Positions 26,373 to 35,607 of a stretch of 64,000 nucleotides of DNA are shown here, one piece after another; position 1 is the stretch's first letter, and every line of letters starts with the position of its first letter. The stretch is from Streptomyces sp. AC512_CC834 (lineage in GTDB: Bacteria > Actinomycetota > Actinomycetes > Streptomycetales > Streptomycetaceae). The stretch lies in the NCBI RefSeq assembly GCF_019049325.1, contig NZ_JAGMUO010000017.1:62001-126000 (forward strand), given 5' to 3'. The notes below the pieces were generated by a model that searched no databases, had not been told where the DNA came from, and saw nothing but the letters and a program-made list of their open reading frames with translations. A program made the translations under genes and the position numbers.

Positions 26373-27179
26373 TCAGCCGCGCCCCACGTACGGCATCGCC
26401 GTCGCCATGACCGTCGCGAACTGCACATTGGCCTCCAGCGGCAGCTCGGCCATGTGCCGTACCGTCCGCGCCACGTCGGCGACGTCCATCACGGGCTCGG
26501 GTGCCGTCTCCCCGTTGGCCTGGAGCGCGCCGGTCCCCATCCTCGCCGTCATGTCGGTCGCCGCGTTGCCGATGTCGATCTGGCCGACCGCGATGCCGTA
26601 GGGACGGCCGTCCAGCGACAGTGACTTGGTCAGGCCCGTCAGTGCGTGCTTGGTCGCCGTGTACGCCACCGAGTGCGGACGCGGCGTGTGCGCCGAGATC
26701 GAGCCGTTGTTGATGATCCGGCCGCCCTGAGGGGTCTGCTCCTTCATCTGCCGGTACGCCGCCTGCGCGCACAGGAACGCCCCGTTGAGGTTGGTGTCCA
26801 CCACGTGCCGCCACGCCTCGTAGGGCAGTTCCTCGACCGGCACGCCGCCGGGGCCGAACGTCCCGGCGTTGTTGAACAGCAGGTCAAGACGCCCGAAGTG
26901 GTCGCGCACGGCGGCGAACAGGGCCGCCACCTCCTCCGGGCGCGACACGTCGGCGCGCACGGTGAGAGCCGTGCCGCTGCCCGCGGGTGCCGCCGCGGCC
27001 GTTTCCGCCAGGGGCTCGGGGCGGCGGCCGGCCAGCGCCACCGACCAGCCGGCGGTGAGCAGTTCCACGGCGACCGCCCGGCCGATGCCGGAACCGGCGC
27101 CCGTCACGACGGCGATCTGCTGTGCGCCGACGGTTTCCTCGCCGACGGTTTCCTCGTCGGTGGTTCTCACGGTGTTCAT
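26373..27179 (-). CDS. SDR family NAD(P)-dependent oxidoreductase
   Basis: 268 residues, classical [21 protein letters not shown] (cofactor loop, followed by AGRRPE, an Arg pair favouring NADP), [14 protein letters not shown], catalytic Ser in NNGSISAHT and [17 protein letters not shown] (YxxxK). C-terminal part from 190 is shorter and specific to its group. Substrate unknown. The N-terminus contains a duplicated EETVG from a 15-bp direct repeat, so translation may start later in vivo. ATG start; shares its upstream region with the divergent phosphatase gene. Confidence 0.93.
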   Translation of the reverse strand: MNTVRTTDEETVGEETVGAQQIAVVTGAGSGIGRAVAVELLTAGWSVALAGRRPEPLAETAAAAPAGSGTALTVRADVSRPEEVAALFAAVRDHFGRLDLLFNNAGTFGPGGVPVEELPYEAWRHVVDTNLNGAFLCAQAAYRQMKEQTPQGGRIINNGSISAHTPRPHSVAYTATKHALTGLTKSLSLDGRPYGIAVGQIDIGNAATDMTARMGTGALQANGETAPEPVMDVADVARTVRHMAELPLEANVQFATVMATAMPYVGRG

Positions 27180-27280
27180 GAGTCGGCAGCGTACGGGTCG
27201 CCGACCATGCGGAACTCATCCTTCCGACATGCGGTCGCCATGTCCGCGCCAAGCCTGGGTCGTCCCCGGCCATTCGAATT

Positions 27281-27303
27281 CCCCTTGCAACCACCGCAAG
27301 GGG
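27281..27303 (+). promoter_or_regulatory. Hairpin overlapping the ribosome binding site of the PhoD-like gene
   Basis: Arms CCCCTTGC and GCAAGGGG (8 bp, perfect) around a 7-base loop. The 3' arm forms part of the Shine-Dalgarno stretch aaggggagg, and the ATG follows 8 bases later. Pairing would hide the ribosome binding site. Confidence 0.6.
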
Positions 27304-27311
27304 AGGAACGG

Positions 27312-29006
27312 ATGACACCCGCGAACCAGCACAACCAGTCCCAGTCCCAGCCCCAGTCCCAGCCCCAGTCCCAGTCTCAGCCCCAGCCCTCGCACGCGCC
27401 CGAACTCCGCGCCGCCGCACGGCACCTGGGCCGCCGCCGCTTCCTGACCGTCACCGGCGCCGCCGCCGCGCTCGCCTTCTCCGTGAACCTGCCGGCCGCC
27501 GGCACCGCGAGCGCCGCCGAACTGGACGCCGCGCGGCTCTCCGACGACCCCTTCACGCTCGGCGTCGCCTCCGGCGACCCGCAGCCCGGCTCCGTCCTGC
27601 TGTGGACGCGCCTGGCCCCGGTCCCGTACCAGGCCGACAGCGGCCTGCCCGCCAAACGCGTCGACGTGAGCTGGGAGCTGGCCCTCGACGAACGGTTCCG
27701 GCGGGTCGTGAGAAGGGGCAAGGCCACCGCCCACCCCGAGTTCCACCACACCGTGCACGTCGAGGTCGACCACCTCGCGCCCGGCCACGTCTACTACTAC
27801 CGCTTCCGCGCCGGCCGCTTCGTCAGCCCCGTCGGCCGCACCCGCACCGCGCCCGCCGAGCACAGCCGGGTCTCCGACCTCACCTTCGGCCTCGTCTCCT
27901 GCCAGAAGTACGACCAGGGCTACTACACCGCGTACAAGCACCTCGCCCAGGAGGACGTGGACGTCGTCTTCCACCTCGGCGACTACCTCTACGAGTACGC
28001 CGTGAACGCCACCGGCGGCTCGCGCGCCTACCCCGCGGGAACCCTCCCGGACCTCTTCAACCGCGAGACGGCGACGCTGGAGGACTACCGCCTGCGGTAC
28101 GCCCTCTACAAGTCGGACCCCGACCTGCGCGCCGCGCACGCCGCGCACCCCTTCATCGTCACCTGGGACGACCACGAGACCGAGAACAACTACGCCGACG
28201 AGACGCCGGAGAACAGCGTCCCGCCGGAGGAGTTCCTCATCCGCCGGGCCGCCGCCTACCGGGCCTACTGGGAGAACATGCCGCTGCGCCGCCCCCAGCT
28301 CCCCGACGGTGCGGACCTGAGGCTCTACCGCCGCCTGCACTGGGGCCGGCTGGCCCAGTTCGACGTGCTCGACACCCGCCAGTACCGCTCCAACCAGGCG
28401 TACGGCGACGGCTGGCAGTTCCCCGGAGCCGAGTCCGAGGACCCGAGCCGCACGCTGACCGGCGACGCCCAGGAGCGCTGGCTGATCAACGGCTGGCACC
28501 GGTCGAACGCCCTGTGGAACGTGATGCCCCAGCAGGTCACCTTCTCGCAGCGGCACAACTCCACCACCCTGCCGTCCAAGGTCTCCATGGACTCCTGGGA
28601 CGGCTACCCGGCCTCCCGCGAGCGGGTGCTGGCCGGCGCGCGGGCCGCCGGGATCGAGAACCTCATGGTCCTCACCGGCGACGTGCACGTCTCCTACGGC
28701 TTCGACATCAAGCGCGACTTCGACGACCCCGGCTCCCGGACCCTGGGCACCGAGATCGTCACCACCTCCGTCACCAGCGGCGGGGACGGTGCGGAGAAGC
28801 CGTCCAACTGGGACACCCTCATGGCCGCCAACCCGCACCTGAAGTTCTTCAACGGGCGGCGCGGCTACGCGACCGTGTCACTGGGCCGCGATTCGGCGCG
28901 CGCCGACTTCAAGACCGTCTCCCACGTGAGCACCGAGGGCGCACCGCTCACGACCGCCGGGTCCTTCGTGACGGAGGTGGGGGAGCAGGGGCTCAAGCCG
29001 GCGTGA
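27312..29006 (+). CDS. Secreted alkaline phosphatase/phosphodiesterase, PhoD family
   Basis: 564 residues. A Tat signal with twin arginine (LGRRRFLTVTGAAAALAFSVNLP) follows a Gln/Ser/Pro-rich tail of about 35 residues, and export takes place folded. The N-terminal Fn3-like domain (DPFTLGVASGDPQPGSVLLWTRL) precedes the metallophosphoesterase core with LVSCQKYDQGYYTAYKHL, VFHLGDYLYEY, VTWDDHETENNYAD and LTGDVHVSYG, the Fe/Ca-binding motifs of PhoD. It hydrolyses phosphodiesters or wall teichoic acid to obtain phosphate. Its stop overlaps the convergent oxidoreductase gene by 14 bp. Whether PhoP boxes precede it I could not establish. Confidence 0.94.
   Translation: MTPANQHNQSQSQPQSQPQSQSQPQPSHAPELRAAARHLGRRRFLTVTGAAAALAFSVNLPAAGTASAAELDAARLSDDPFTLGVASGDPQPGSVLLWTRLAPVPYQADSGLPAKRVDVSWELALDERFRRVVRRGKATAHPEFHHTVHVEVDHLAPGHVYYYRFRAGRFVSPVGRTRTAPAEHSRVSDLTFGLVSCQKYDQGYYTAYKHLAQEDVDVVFHLGDYLYEYAVNATGGSRAYPAGTLPDLFNRETATLEDYRLRYALYKSDPDLRAAHAAHPFIVTWDDHETENNYADETPENSVPPEEFLIRRAAAYRAYWENMPLRRPQLPDGADLRLYRRLHWGRLAQFDVLDTRQYRSNQAYGDGWQFPGAESEDPSRTLTGDAQERWLINGWHRSNALWNVMPQQVTFSQRHNSTTLPSKVSMDSWDGYPASRERVLAGARAAGIENLMVLTGDVHVSYGFDIKRDFDDPGSRTLGTEIVTTSVTSGGDGAEKPSNWDTLMAANPHLKFFNGRRGYATVSLGRDSARADFKTVSHVSTEGAPLTTAGSFVTEVGEQGLKPA
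27337..27389 (+). repeat. 6-bp tandem repeat (ccagtc/ccagcc) in PhoD-like gene
   Basis: About nine units encoding alternating Gln-Ser and Gln-Pro before the Tat signal peptide. Confidence 0.85.
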
Positions 29007-30078
29007 CGACGGGCTTCCCCGGCTTCCCCGTCTCTGCCGTTCCCCCCGTTCCTTCCGTTTCTCCCGTTTCTCCCGTTTCTCCCGGGTAGCGGACGCCGAC
29101 GCGGTCCCGGATCGCGTCGAGCGTCCGCATCACGGCCAGCGTGCCGGCCGGCGGGACCAGCGGAGACTCGGTCTCTCCGGCCCGCAGGGCACGCATCACC
29201 TCCCGGGCCTCGTGCTTGAGGCTGGCCCGGGGACCGTCCTCCGGGTCGGCCCGGAACTCCTGCGGCTCCTGGCCGTCCCGGTGCAGCACGAAGTGGTCCG
29301 GGAAGAAGAAGCCGTACGGGACGTCGATCCGGCCCTTGGAGCCGGTGACCGACGCGGAGTTGGGCGTACCGCCGGTGATCGAGCAGTGCACCGACGCGAG
29401 CGCGCCGCCGTCGTAGGAGAGCAGCGCACCCGTCTGGAGATCGACGCCCTCGTCCGAGAGCACCGCACGCGCCGCGATGTCCGACGGCTCACCGAGCAGC
29501 AACTGCGCGAACGACACCGGGTACACCCCCAGGTCGAGCAGCGCGCCGCCGCCCTGCGCCGGGTCCCGCAGCCGGTGCGCGGGAGGGAACGGGCCCGCGA
29601 GGCCGAAGTCCGCCTGGAGGCTGCGGACCTCGCCGATCGCGCCGTCGTCGACCAGCGCCTTCAGCCGCCGCACGAGCGGGTTGCAGTACATCCACATCGC
29701 TTCCATCAGGAAGCGGCCCTTGTCGCGGGCGAGCGCGACCAGCTCCTCCGCCTCACGCACGTTCAGCGTGAACGGCTTCTCGCACAGCACGTTCCGGCCC
29801 GCTTCCAGGCACAGGCCGGCGGCCGTCCGGTGCGCCGAGTGCGGGGTCGCGACGTACACCACGTCGACGTCCTCGTCCCGCGCCAGCGTCTCCCAGTCGC
29901 CGTACGCCCGCGGTATCCCGAACCGCTCCGCGAACGCCTTCGCCGACGCGTCCGTCCGCGAGGCCACCGCCACGACCTCCGCGTCCGGCAGATCGACCAG
30001 ATCCGCCGTGAACGTCGCCGCCATCCCGCCGGTCGCCAGAATCCCCCAGCGCACCTTCTGCCCGGTCACCGCTGACAC
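28993..30078 (-). CDS. Gfo/Idh/MocA family oxidoreductase
   Basis: 361 residues. The N-terminal Rossmann fold has VRWGILATGGMAATFTADL and DVDVVYVATPHSAHRTAAGLCLEAGRNVLCEKPFTLN, including the EKP motif with its catalytic Lys. The C-terminal domain carries GGGALLDLGVYPVSFAQLLLG, typical of trans-1,2-dihydrobenzene-diol- and glucose-fructose-type dehydrogenases. Substrate is probably a sugar or cyclitol. The GTG at 30078 gives a VSAVTGQKVRWG start; the frame extends further up without domain support. The last 25 residues are a Gly-Glu-Thr repeat created by a 9-bp minisatellite (29046-29081). Confidence 0.93.
   Translation of the reverse strand: MSAVTGQKVRWGILATGGMAATFTADLVDLPDAEVVAVASRTDASAKAFAERFGIPRAYGDWETLARDEDVDVVYVATPHSAHRTAAGLCLEAGRNVLCEKPFTLNVREAEELVALARDKGRFLMEAMWMYCNPLVRRLKALVDDGAIGEVRSLQADFGLAGPFPPAHRLRDPAQGGGALLDLGVYPVSFAQLLLGEPSDIAARAVLSDEGVDLQTGALLSYDGGALASVHCSITGGTPNSASVTGSKGRIDVPYGFFFPDHFVLHRDGQEPQEFRADPEDGPRASLKHEAREVMRALRAGETESPLVPPAGTLAVMRTLDAIRDRVGVRYPGETGETGETEGTGGTAETGKPGKPVVTPA
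29046..29081. repeat. 9-bp tandem repeat at the 3' end of Gfo/Idh gene
   Basis: Four copies of ccgtttctc (first degenerate), encoding GET units on the minus strand. Confidence 0.85.
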
Positions 30079-30175
30079 CCTGCCCCACCCTCGCTCAGGT
30101 TCGTTCGAGTCTGTTCGTACAACTCCGTACGAGCTGAGAGCATAGGTGGCGGATCTGTAGAAGAGGGAGGGGCAC

Positions 30176-31537
30176 ATGCCCGAGCGCGGGCCGGCCATAC
30201 CGCAGCAAGCCCAGCAAGCCCAGCAAGCACTGAATCCGAAGACCTCGCAGCTCGTGCGGGCGGCCGGACCGGGAACGGAAACGGGAACGGGACCGGCCGT
30301 CCGCTCGTCGCGTGCCGCCCGGCGCACCGGGCTGCTCGTCACGCTCATCCTCGGCAGCCTGACCGCCACGCCGCCGCTGGCGATGGACATGTACCTCCCC
30401 TCGCTCCCCGAGGTCACCCGGTCCCTGACCGCGCCCGCCGCGACCGTCCAGCTCACGCTCACCGCCTGCCTGGCCGGCATGGCCCTCGGACAGCTCGTCG
30501 TCGGCCCGATGAGCGACCGGTTCGGCCGCCGGCGCCCGCTGCTGACCGGTCTCGCCGTCTACGTCGTCGCCACCGTCCTGTGCGCGCTCGCACCCACCGT
30601 GGAAACCCTCATCGCCTTCCGGCTCGTCCAGGGCCTCGCGGGCGCCGCCGCGATCGTCATCGCACGGGCCGTCGTCCGCGACCTGTACGACGGCGTGGCC
30701 ATGGCCCGCTTCTTCTCCACCCTCATGCTGATCTCCGGCGTCGCCCCGGTCGTCGCGCCGCTCATCGGCGGGCAGATCCTGCGGGTGACGGACTGGCGGG
30801 GCGTGTTCGTCGTCCTCACCGTGGTCGGCGTGGTGCTGGGCGCGGTCGTGTGGGCCAAGCTGCCCGAGACGCTGCCGGTCGCCGAACGGCACGCCGGTGG
30901 CGTCGGCGACACCCTCCGCGCGATGCGCGGCCTGCTCGCCGACCGCGCCTTCACCGGGTACATGCTCGCCGGCGGCTTCACCTTCGCCTCGCTGTTCGCC
31001 TACGTCTCGGCGTCCCCGTTCGTCGTCCAGGAGATCTACGGCGCCTCCCCGCAGACGTTCAGCCTGCTGTTCGGCCTCAACTCGATCGGCCTGATCGTCG
31101 TCGGGCAGATCAACGGCAAGGTCCTGGTCGGACGGGTCAGGCTGGACCGGGTGCTGGGCCTCGGCCTCCTGATCGTCATCGCCGCCGCGACCGCCCTGCT
31201 GCTCATGACCCTGGGCGTCTTCGGCGAGGTCGGCCTCGTGCCGGTCGCCGCCGCGCTGTTCGTGCTGATGTCCGCGATGGGCATCAGCATGCCCAACACC
31301 CAGGCGCTCGCCCTGATGCGGGTCAAGAAGTCCGCCGGCTCGGCCTCCGCGCTGCTCGGCACGTCCTCCTTCCTCATCGGCGCCGTCGCCTCCCCGCTCG
31401 TCGGGATCGCGGGGGAGGACACCGCCGTACCGATGGCCGTGGTCCAGTTGGTGGCGGCGGTGGTGGCGCTCGGCTTCCTCGTGACCCTGTGCCGCCCCCC
31501 GGCCGGGCGCACCGCCGGGCAGGGGGAAGTGAACTGA
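30176..31537 (+). CDS. Multidrug efflux MFS transporter, Bcr/CflA family
   Basis: 453 residues with 12 expected helices. Signature motifs: TPPLAMDMYLPSLPEVTRSL in helix 1 (typical of Bcr/CflA), GPMSDRFGRRRPLLTG (motif A) and SGVAPVVAPLIGGQIL (motif C). Members export chloramphenicol, bicyclomycin, sulfonamides and similar compounds. ATG preceded by gggagggg. The N-terminal tail contains QQAQQAQQA from a 9-bp repeat (30203-30229). The stop overlaps the presumed CTG start of the serine hydrolase. Confidence 0.93.
   Translation: MPERGPAIPQQAQQAQQALNPKTSQLVRAAGPGTETGTGPAVRSSRAARRTGLLVTLILGSLTATPPLAMDMYLPSLPEVTRSLTAPAATVQLTLTACLAGMALGQLVVGPMSDRFGRRRPLLTGLAVYVVATVLCALAPTVETLIAFRLVQGLAGAAAIVIARAVVRDLYDGVAMARFFSTLMLISGVAPVVAPLIGGQILRVTDWRGVFVVLTVVGVVLGAVVWAKLPETLPVAERHAGGVGDTLRAMRGLLADRAFTGYMLAGGFTFASLFAYVSASPFVVQEIYGASPQTFSLLFGLNSIGLIVVGQINGKVLVGRVRLDRVLGLGLLIVIAAATALLLMTLGVFGEVGLVPVAAALFVLMSAMGISMPNTQALALMRVKKSAGSASALLGTSSFLIGAVASPLVGIAGEDTAVPMAVVQLVAAVVALGFLVTLCRPPAGRTAGQGEVN
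30203..30229 (+). repeat. 9-bp tandem repeat at the 5' end of the Bcr/CflA gene
   Basis: Three copies of cagcaagcc (third ends in a), in frame, encoding repeated Gln-Gln-Ala. Confidence 0.9.
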
Positions 31538-32661
31538 GCACCCCGAGACTGCGCAGCGACACCCCGGAGCGGGCCGGACTCGACCCCGGGCAGCTCCGCC
31601 GTGTCGTCGCTCAGGCCCACGACCTCACCACCGGCGAACGACCCTGGGCGGCGGGTGCCGTCGTGGCCGTCGGACGCGGACCCGTGCTCGCCGTCGAGGA
31701 GGCGGCGGGCTGGGCCGTGCGCTACGCCTCCTACGACCCGCGCACCGACACGGGCGTGGAGCTGCCGGCGCGCTCACGGGTCCCGACGACCGTGGACACG
31801 CCCTTCGACCTCGCGTCCCTGACGAAGCTGTTCACGGCGGTCGCCGCCGTGCAGCAGATCGAACGGGGCACGCTCGGCATCGACGCGGAGGCCGGCGCCT
31901 ACCTGCCGGACTTCCGGGCCGCCGCCGAGCACCGCGTCACCGTACGGCAGTTGCTCACCCACACCTCCGGACTGCGGCCCGAACTGCCGCTGTACGACTG
32001 CGCCGACGACGAGGAACGGCTGCGGCGGCTGCGCGCGGAGCCACCCGTGGGCGTCCCCGGCACGTACTGCTACTCCGACCTGAACATGCTGCTCCTCCAG
32101 CAGGTCCTGGAACGCGTCACCGGCCGCACGCTCGACGTCCTCGTCCGCGACGGGATCACCCGGCCGCTGGGCATGACGGCGACGCGCTTCGGACCGTGTC
32201 CGGGCGCTGCGGCGACGGAGGACCAGCGGCGGCCGTGGGCCAAGGCGGACCGGGGGATGCTGCGCGGGGTCGTCCACGACGAGAACGCGTGGGCCCTGGG
32301 CGGGGTGGCCGGTCACGCGGGGCTGTTCTCGACCGGCCGGGACCTCGCGGTCTTCTGCCGGACGCTGCTCGCGGGCGGCTCCCACGGTCCCGCGCGCATC
32401 CTCGGCCCCGACTTCGTGGAACTGCTCCTGACCGGACCGGGGCTCGGCTTCGCCCTCGACCAGCCGTGGTTCATGGGCGAGCTGGCGGGGCGCGGCGCGG
32501 CCGGACACACCGGCTTCACCGGGACGATGCTGGTCCTCGACCGCGCGACGGACACCTTCGCCATCCTCCTCGCCAACACGGTCCACCCACGCCGCCGCAC
32601 CCCGGACAGCCGGCCCCGCGCCGCACTGGCCACACGGGTGGCGCGGGCGGTGCGGTCCTGA
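31534..32661 (+). CDS. Serine hydrolase, class C beta-lactamase family (PBP4*-like)
   Basis: 375 residues. Active-site motifs of the family: SLTKLF (nucleophile Ser and general-base Lys), YSDLN (YxN) and HTGFTG (third motif). It likely acts as a D-aminopeptidase, carboxypeptidase or esterase rather than a true beta-lactamase; no signal peptide is visible, so it should be cytoplasmic. Start: no ATG, GTG or TTG occurs in frame before the conserved N-terminus (STPRLRSDTPERAGLDPGQL), but a CTG at 31534 follows agggggaag and overlaps the stop of the transporter gene, giving a coupled CTGA junction. Confidence 0.88.
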   Translation: MSTPRLRSDTPERAGLDPGQLRRVVAQAHDLTTGERPWAAGAVVAVGRGPVLAVEEAAGWAVRYASYDPRTDTGVELPARSRVPTTVDTPFDLASLTKLFTAVAAVQQIERGTLGIDAEAGAYLPDFRAAAEHRVTVRQLLTHTSGLRPELPLYDCADDEERLRRLRAEPPVGVPGTYCYSDLNMLLLQQVLERVTGRTLDVLVRDGITRPLGMTATRFGPCPGAAATEDQRRPWAKADRGMLRGVVHDENAWALGGVAGHAGLFSTGRDLAVFCRTLLAGGSHGPARILGPDFVELLLTGPGLGFALDQPWFMGELAGRGAAGHTGFTGTMLVLDRATDTFAILLANTVHPRRRTPDSRPRAALATRVARAVRS

Positions 32662-32700
32662 GCGGGAGGGGACGGGGGTGTCGCCTCGTACAATCGGTGG

Positions 32701-33699
32701 GTGAACGACCCCGCCGACCCCGCCGCTCCCGCCGACACGCTGCGTGCCGCCCTCGCCGACCTCGTCGACGGGCTGCCGCCCCGGCAGGCCGCGCGGGCCG
32801 TGGAGCGGCTGATCGCCAACTACCGCGGGGACACCCCGACCGACGCCCCGATCCTGCGGGACCGCGCCGACGTCGTCGCCTACGCCGCGTACCGCATGCC
32901 GGCGACCTTCGCCGCGGTGCGCTCGGCGCTGGCCGCGTTCGCCGAGGCCGTGCCGGGGTGGGCGCCCGGCAGCCACGTGGACGTGGGCGGCGGGACCGGC
33001 GCCGCGACCTGGGCCGTCAGCGACACCTGGGACGGAGAGCGTCCGGTGACCGTGCTCGACTGGGCCGAGCCCGCGCTCGCCGTCGGCCGGGAGATCGCCG
33101 CCTCGCTCCCGGCCCTGCGGGACGTCCGCTGGCAGCGCTCCCGGATCGGAACCGCGCTCACCGTCGAGAGCACCGACCTCGTCACCGTCTCCTACGTGCT
33201 CAACGAGCTGACCGTGGCCGACCGCGCCGCCCTCGTCGACACCGCCGCCGGTGCCGCGCCCGCCGTCGTGATCGTCGAAGCCGGCACCCCCGCCGGTTAC
33301 GCCCGCGTCATCGAGGCCCGCGACCGGCTGATCGCCGCCGGGTTCCAGGTCGCCGCGCCCTGTCCGCACAGTGCCGCCTGCCCCATCGTGCCGGGCACCG
33401 ACTGGTGCCACTTCGCGGCGCGGGTCAGCCGTTCCTCCCTGCACCGGCAGGTCAAGGGCGGGTCCCTCGCCTACGAGGACGAGAAGTTCAGCTACGTCGC
33501 CGCCACCCGACTCCCCGTCTCCCCGGCCCCCTCCCGCGTGGTCCGGCGTCCGCAGATCCGCAAGGGCCAGGTCCTGCTCGACCTCTGCGAGCCCGACGAG
33601 CAGCTCCGCCGCCGCACGGTCACCAAGCGCCACGGCGACCTGTACAAGGCGGCCCGCGACGCGGCCTGGGGCGACCCGTGGCCCACCGAGGAGCGGTGA
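32701..33699 (+). CDS. Small ribosomal subunit Rsm22-family protein (methyltransferase-like)
   Basis: 332 residues. The SAM-binding fold has VDVGGGTGAATWAV (motif I) and DLVTVSYVLNEL. Characteristic of Rsm22 is the cysteine set PCPHSAACPI...DWCHF followed by KFSYVAATR. Homologues associate with the small ribosomal subunit, and the yeast and mitochondrial ones are needed for its assembly. Start GTG at 32701, 39 bp after the serine hydrolase stop, possibly co-transcribed. Confidence 0.9.
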   Translation: MNDPADPAAPADTLRAALADLVDGLPPRQAARAVERLIANYRGDTPTDAPILRDRADVVAYAAYRMPATFAAVRSALAAFAEAVPGWAPGSHVDVGGGTGAATWAVSDTWDGERPVTVLDWAEPALAVGREIAASLPALRDVRWQRSRIGTALTVESTDLVTVSYVLNELTVADRAALVDTAAGAAPAVVIVEAGTPAGYARVIEARDRLIAAGFQVAAPCPHSAACPIVPGTDWCHFAARVSRSSLHRQVKGGSLAYEDEKFSYVAATRLPVSPAPSRVVRRPQIRKGQVLLDLCEPDEQLRRRTVTKRHGDLYKAARDAAWGDPWPTEER

Positions 33700-33766
33700 C
33701 AACCCGCCTACCCAGTAGGGTCGTTGGCGGCCAGTCGGCCCGTCGACCCGGAAGTGGACCTCCCCT

Positions 33767-34456
33767 GTGGAACGTGAAGTGCACCGCGCCGCCCTGCGTC
33801 TCGTGATCGCCGAGGACGACCCGCTGCTGCGCGAGGGACTCGCCCTGCTGCTGCGCGCCGAGGGCCTGGACGTGGTCGCCACCGCGGACACCGCCGAGGC
33901 GGTGCTGGAGGCCATCGACGCGCACGAGCCCGACGTGGCCATCCTGGACGTACGCATGCCGCCCACGCACACCGACGAAGGCGTCCGCGCGGCCGTCGAG
34001 GCGCGCAGGCGCCGCCCCGCGCTCGCCGTCCTGGTGCTGTCCGCGTACGTCGAGCAGTCCTTCGCCACCGACCTGCTGACCGGCGGGGTGGGCGGCCTCG
34101 GCTATCTGCTCAAGGAACGCGTCGGACGGGTCGAGGAGTTCATGGACGCGCTGCGCCGGGTCGCGGCCGGCGGCACCGCCATCGACCCGGAGGTCGTCGC
34201 CCAGTTGTTCACCCGCACCCGGCAGGACACCCGCCTGGAACGCCTCAGCCCCCGGGAGCGCGAGGTGCTCGCGCTGATGGCCGAGGGTCTGGGCAACAGC
34301 GCCATCGCCGGACGGCTCGTCGTCACCGACGGCGCGGTCCACAAGCACATCCGCAGCATCTTCGCGAAGCTCGACCTGTCCCCGGCCGACCAGGTCGACC
34401 GGCGGGTGGCCGCCGTCCTGCACTACCTGGAGAACGCGCGGGCGCAGCCGCACTGA
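33767..34456 (+). CDS. Response regulator, NarL/FixJ family, orphan
   Basis: 229 residues. Receiver 10-130 with LVIAEDDPLLREG, phosphoacceptor Asp in VAILDVRMPP, LVLSAYVEQ and YLLKERV. LuxR-type HTH 160-222 (LSPREREVLALMAEGLGNSAIAGRLVVTDGAVHKHIRSIFAKLDL). The GTG start lies 67 bp after the Rsm22 gene. No histidine kinase is adjacent on either side, so its partner is elsewhere. The next gene downstream, a CPBP protease, may be a target. Confidence 0.93.
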   Translation: MEREVHRAALRLVIAEDDPLLREGLALLLRAEGLDVVATADTAEAVLEAIDAHEPDVAILDVRMPPTHTDEGVRAAVEARRRRPALAVLVLSAYVEQSFATDLLTGGVGGLGYLLKERVGRVEEFMDALRRVAAGGTAIDPEVVAQLFTRTRQDTRLERLSPREREVLALMAEGLGNSAIAGRLVVTDGAVHKHIRSIFAKLDLSPADQVDRRVAAVLHYLENARAQPH

Positions 34457-34593
34457 CCTCCCGCCGACCGGCGGGGTACAGCCTGCTGTACCCCGGCTCG
34501 GGGCGTGCGCGGCAATGTGTCCCGGGGCCGCGACTGGTGTGCTGAACAGGCCGGTTCAGCAGACCGGTTCAGGCATCCCGAAGGGACATCACG

Positions 34594-35607
34594 GTGAGCA
34601 CGCACGCACAGATCGGCACCGGAAGTGGCACTGGCTCCGGCTCCGGCACCGGCTCCGGCTCCGACACCGGATCCGCTCCGGAGCCGCCCAGCGGCCCGAC
34701 GCACCGGACGAGTTGGGGCACCGGCCCGGACGACGGCCCGGGCGGCCTGCGGGGCAGCCTCCGCCGGCACCCGCTGACCTGGTTCTTCTCCCTGGCCTTC
34801 GGGCTGAGCTGGGTGGCGTGGACGCCGTACATCCTGGGCGGGAACGGCCTGGGCGTCCTCGGCTTCACCTTCCCGGGCGGCGAGGCCGGGGGCCAGCTCC
34901 TGGGCGTGCTGCCCGGCGCCTACCTCGGTCCCATCCTCTCGGCGTTCCTGGTCACCGCGGCCTCTCAGGGGCGTGCGGGACTGCGGGCCTGGGTGGGGCG
35001 GATGGCCAAGTGGCGCGTCGGCTGGCGGTGGTACGTCGCGGTGATCGTCGCGGTGCCCGCCGTGCTCACCGTGACGTCGGCGGTGCTCGGCGGCAGCGCG
35101 CCGGTGCTGCCCGGCGCGGCGGTGCTGGTGGCGTTCGTGCCCGGCCTGGTCCTGCAGATGGTCACCACCGGTCTCGCCGAGGAGCCGGGCTGGCGCGACT
35201 TCGCCATGCCGATCCTCCAGCGGCGCCACGGCGCGCTGCTCGGCACCCTGATCGTCGGCCCGCTGTGGGGCGTGTGGCACCTGCCGCTGTTCCTGTCCGA
35301 CTGGGGCGGCTACCCGGACGTGGCCTGGTGGGAGCCGGTGGAGTTCATCGCCACCACGATCGCCTTCAGCTTCGTGATGACCTGGGTGTTCAACCGCACC
35401 GGTGAGAGCCTGCCGCTGGCGATGCTGTTGCACGTCGGCGTCAACAACTACATCTCCATCGCCTGGTCGGACATGTTCCCGGAGCTGTCCTCCGGCTACG
35501 CCGCGCACACGTTCCTGGCCGCCTCCGTCGTCGTGGCCGCGATCCTGCTGATCACCACCCGGGGCCGGCTCGGCTACGAGCCGGCCCCCGACGCCCCGCG
35601 CTCATGA
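34594..35607 (+). CDS. CPBP family intramembrane glutamic endopeptidase
   Basis: 337 residues with about eight membrane helices. CPBP/Abi motifs: AEEPGWRDFAMP (EExxxR), GVWHLPLFL (FxxxH-like) and LLHVGVNN (HxxxN). These proteins act as Rce1-type proteases, or as immunity factors in bacteriocin loci. The first 30 residues are a Gly-Ser-Thr repeat from a 6-bp coding microsatellite, in front of a cytoplasmic linker. GTG start with aaggga upstream. No peptide gene is adjacent. Confidence 0.9.
   Translation: MSTHAQIGTGSGTGSGSGTGSGSDTGSAPEPPSGPTHRTSWGTGPDDGPGGLRGSLRRHPLTWFFSLAFGLSWVAWTPYILGGNGLGVLGFTFPGGEAGGQLLGVLPGAYLGPILSAFLVTAASQGRAGLRAWVGRMAKWRVGWRWYVAVIVAVPAVLTVTSAVLGGSAPVLPGAAVLVAFVPGLVLQMVTTGLAEEPGWRDFAMPILQRRHGALLGTLIVGPLWGVWHLPLFLSDWGGYPDVAWWEPVEFIATTIAFSFVMTWVFNRTGESLPLAMLLHVGVNNYISIAWSDMFPELSSGYAAHTFLAASVVVAAILLITTRGRLGYEPAPDAPRS

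Noticed and set aside
31774-34068. 764-codon minus-strand frame over the serine hydrolase and Rsm22 genes
   Set aside because: It crosses three genes with clear domain content on the other strand.
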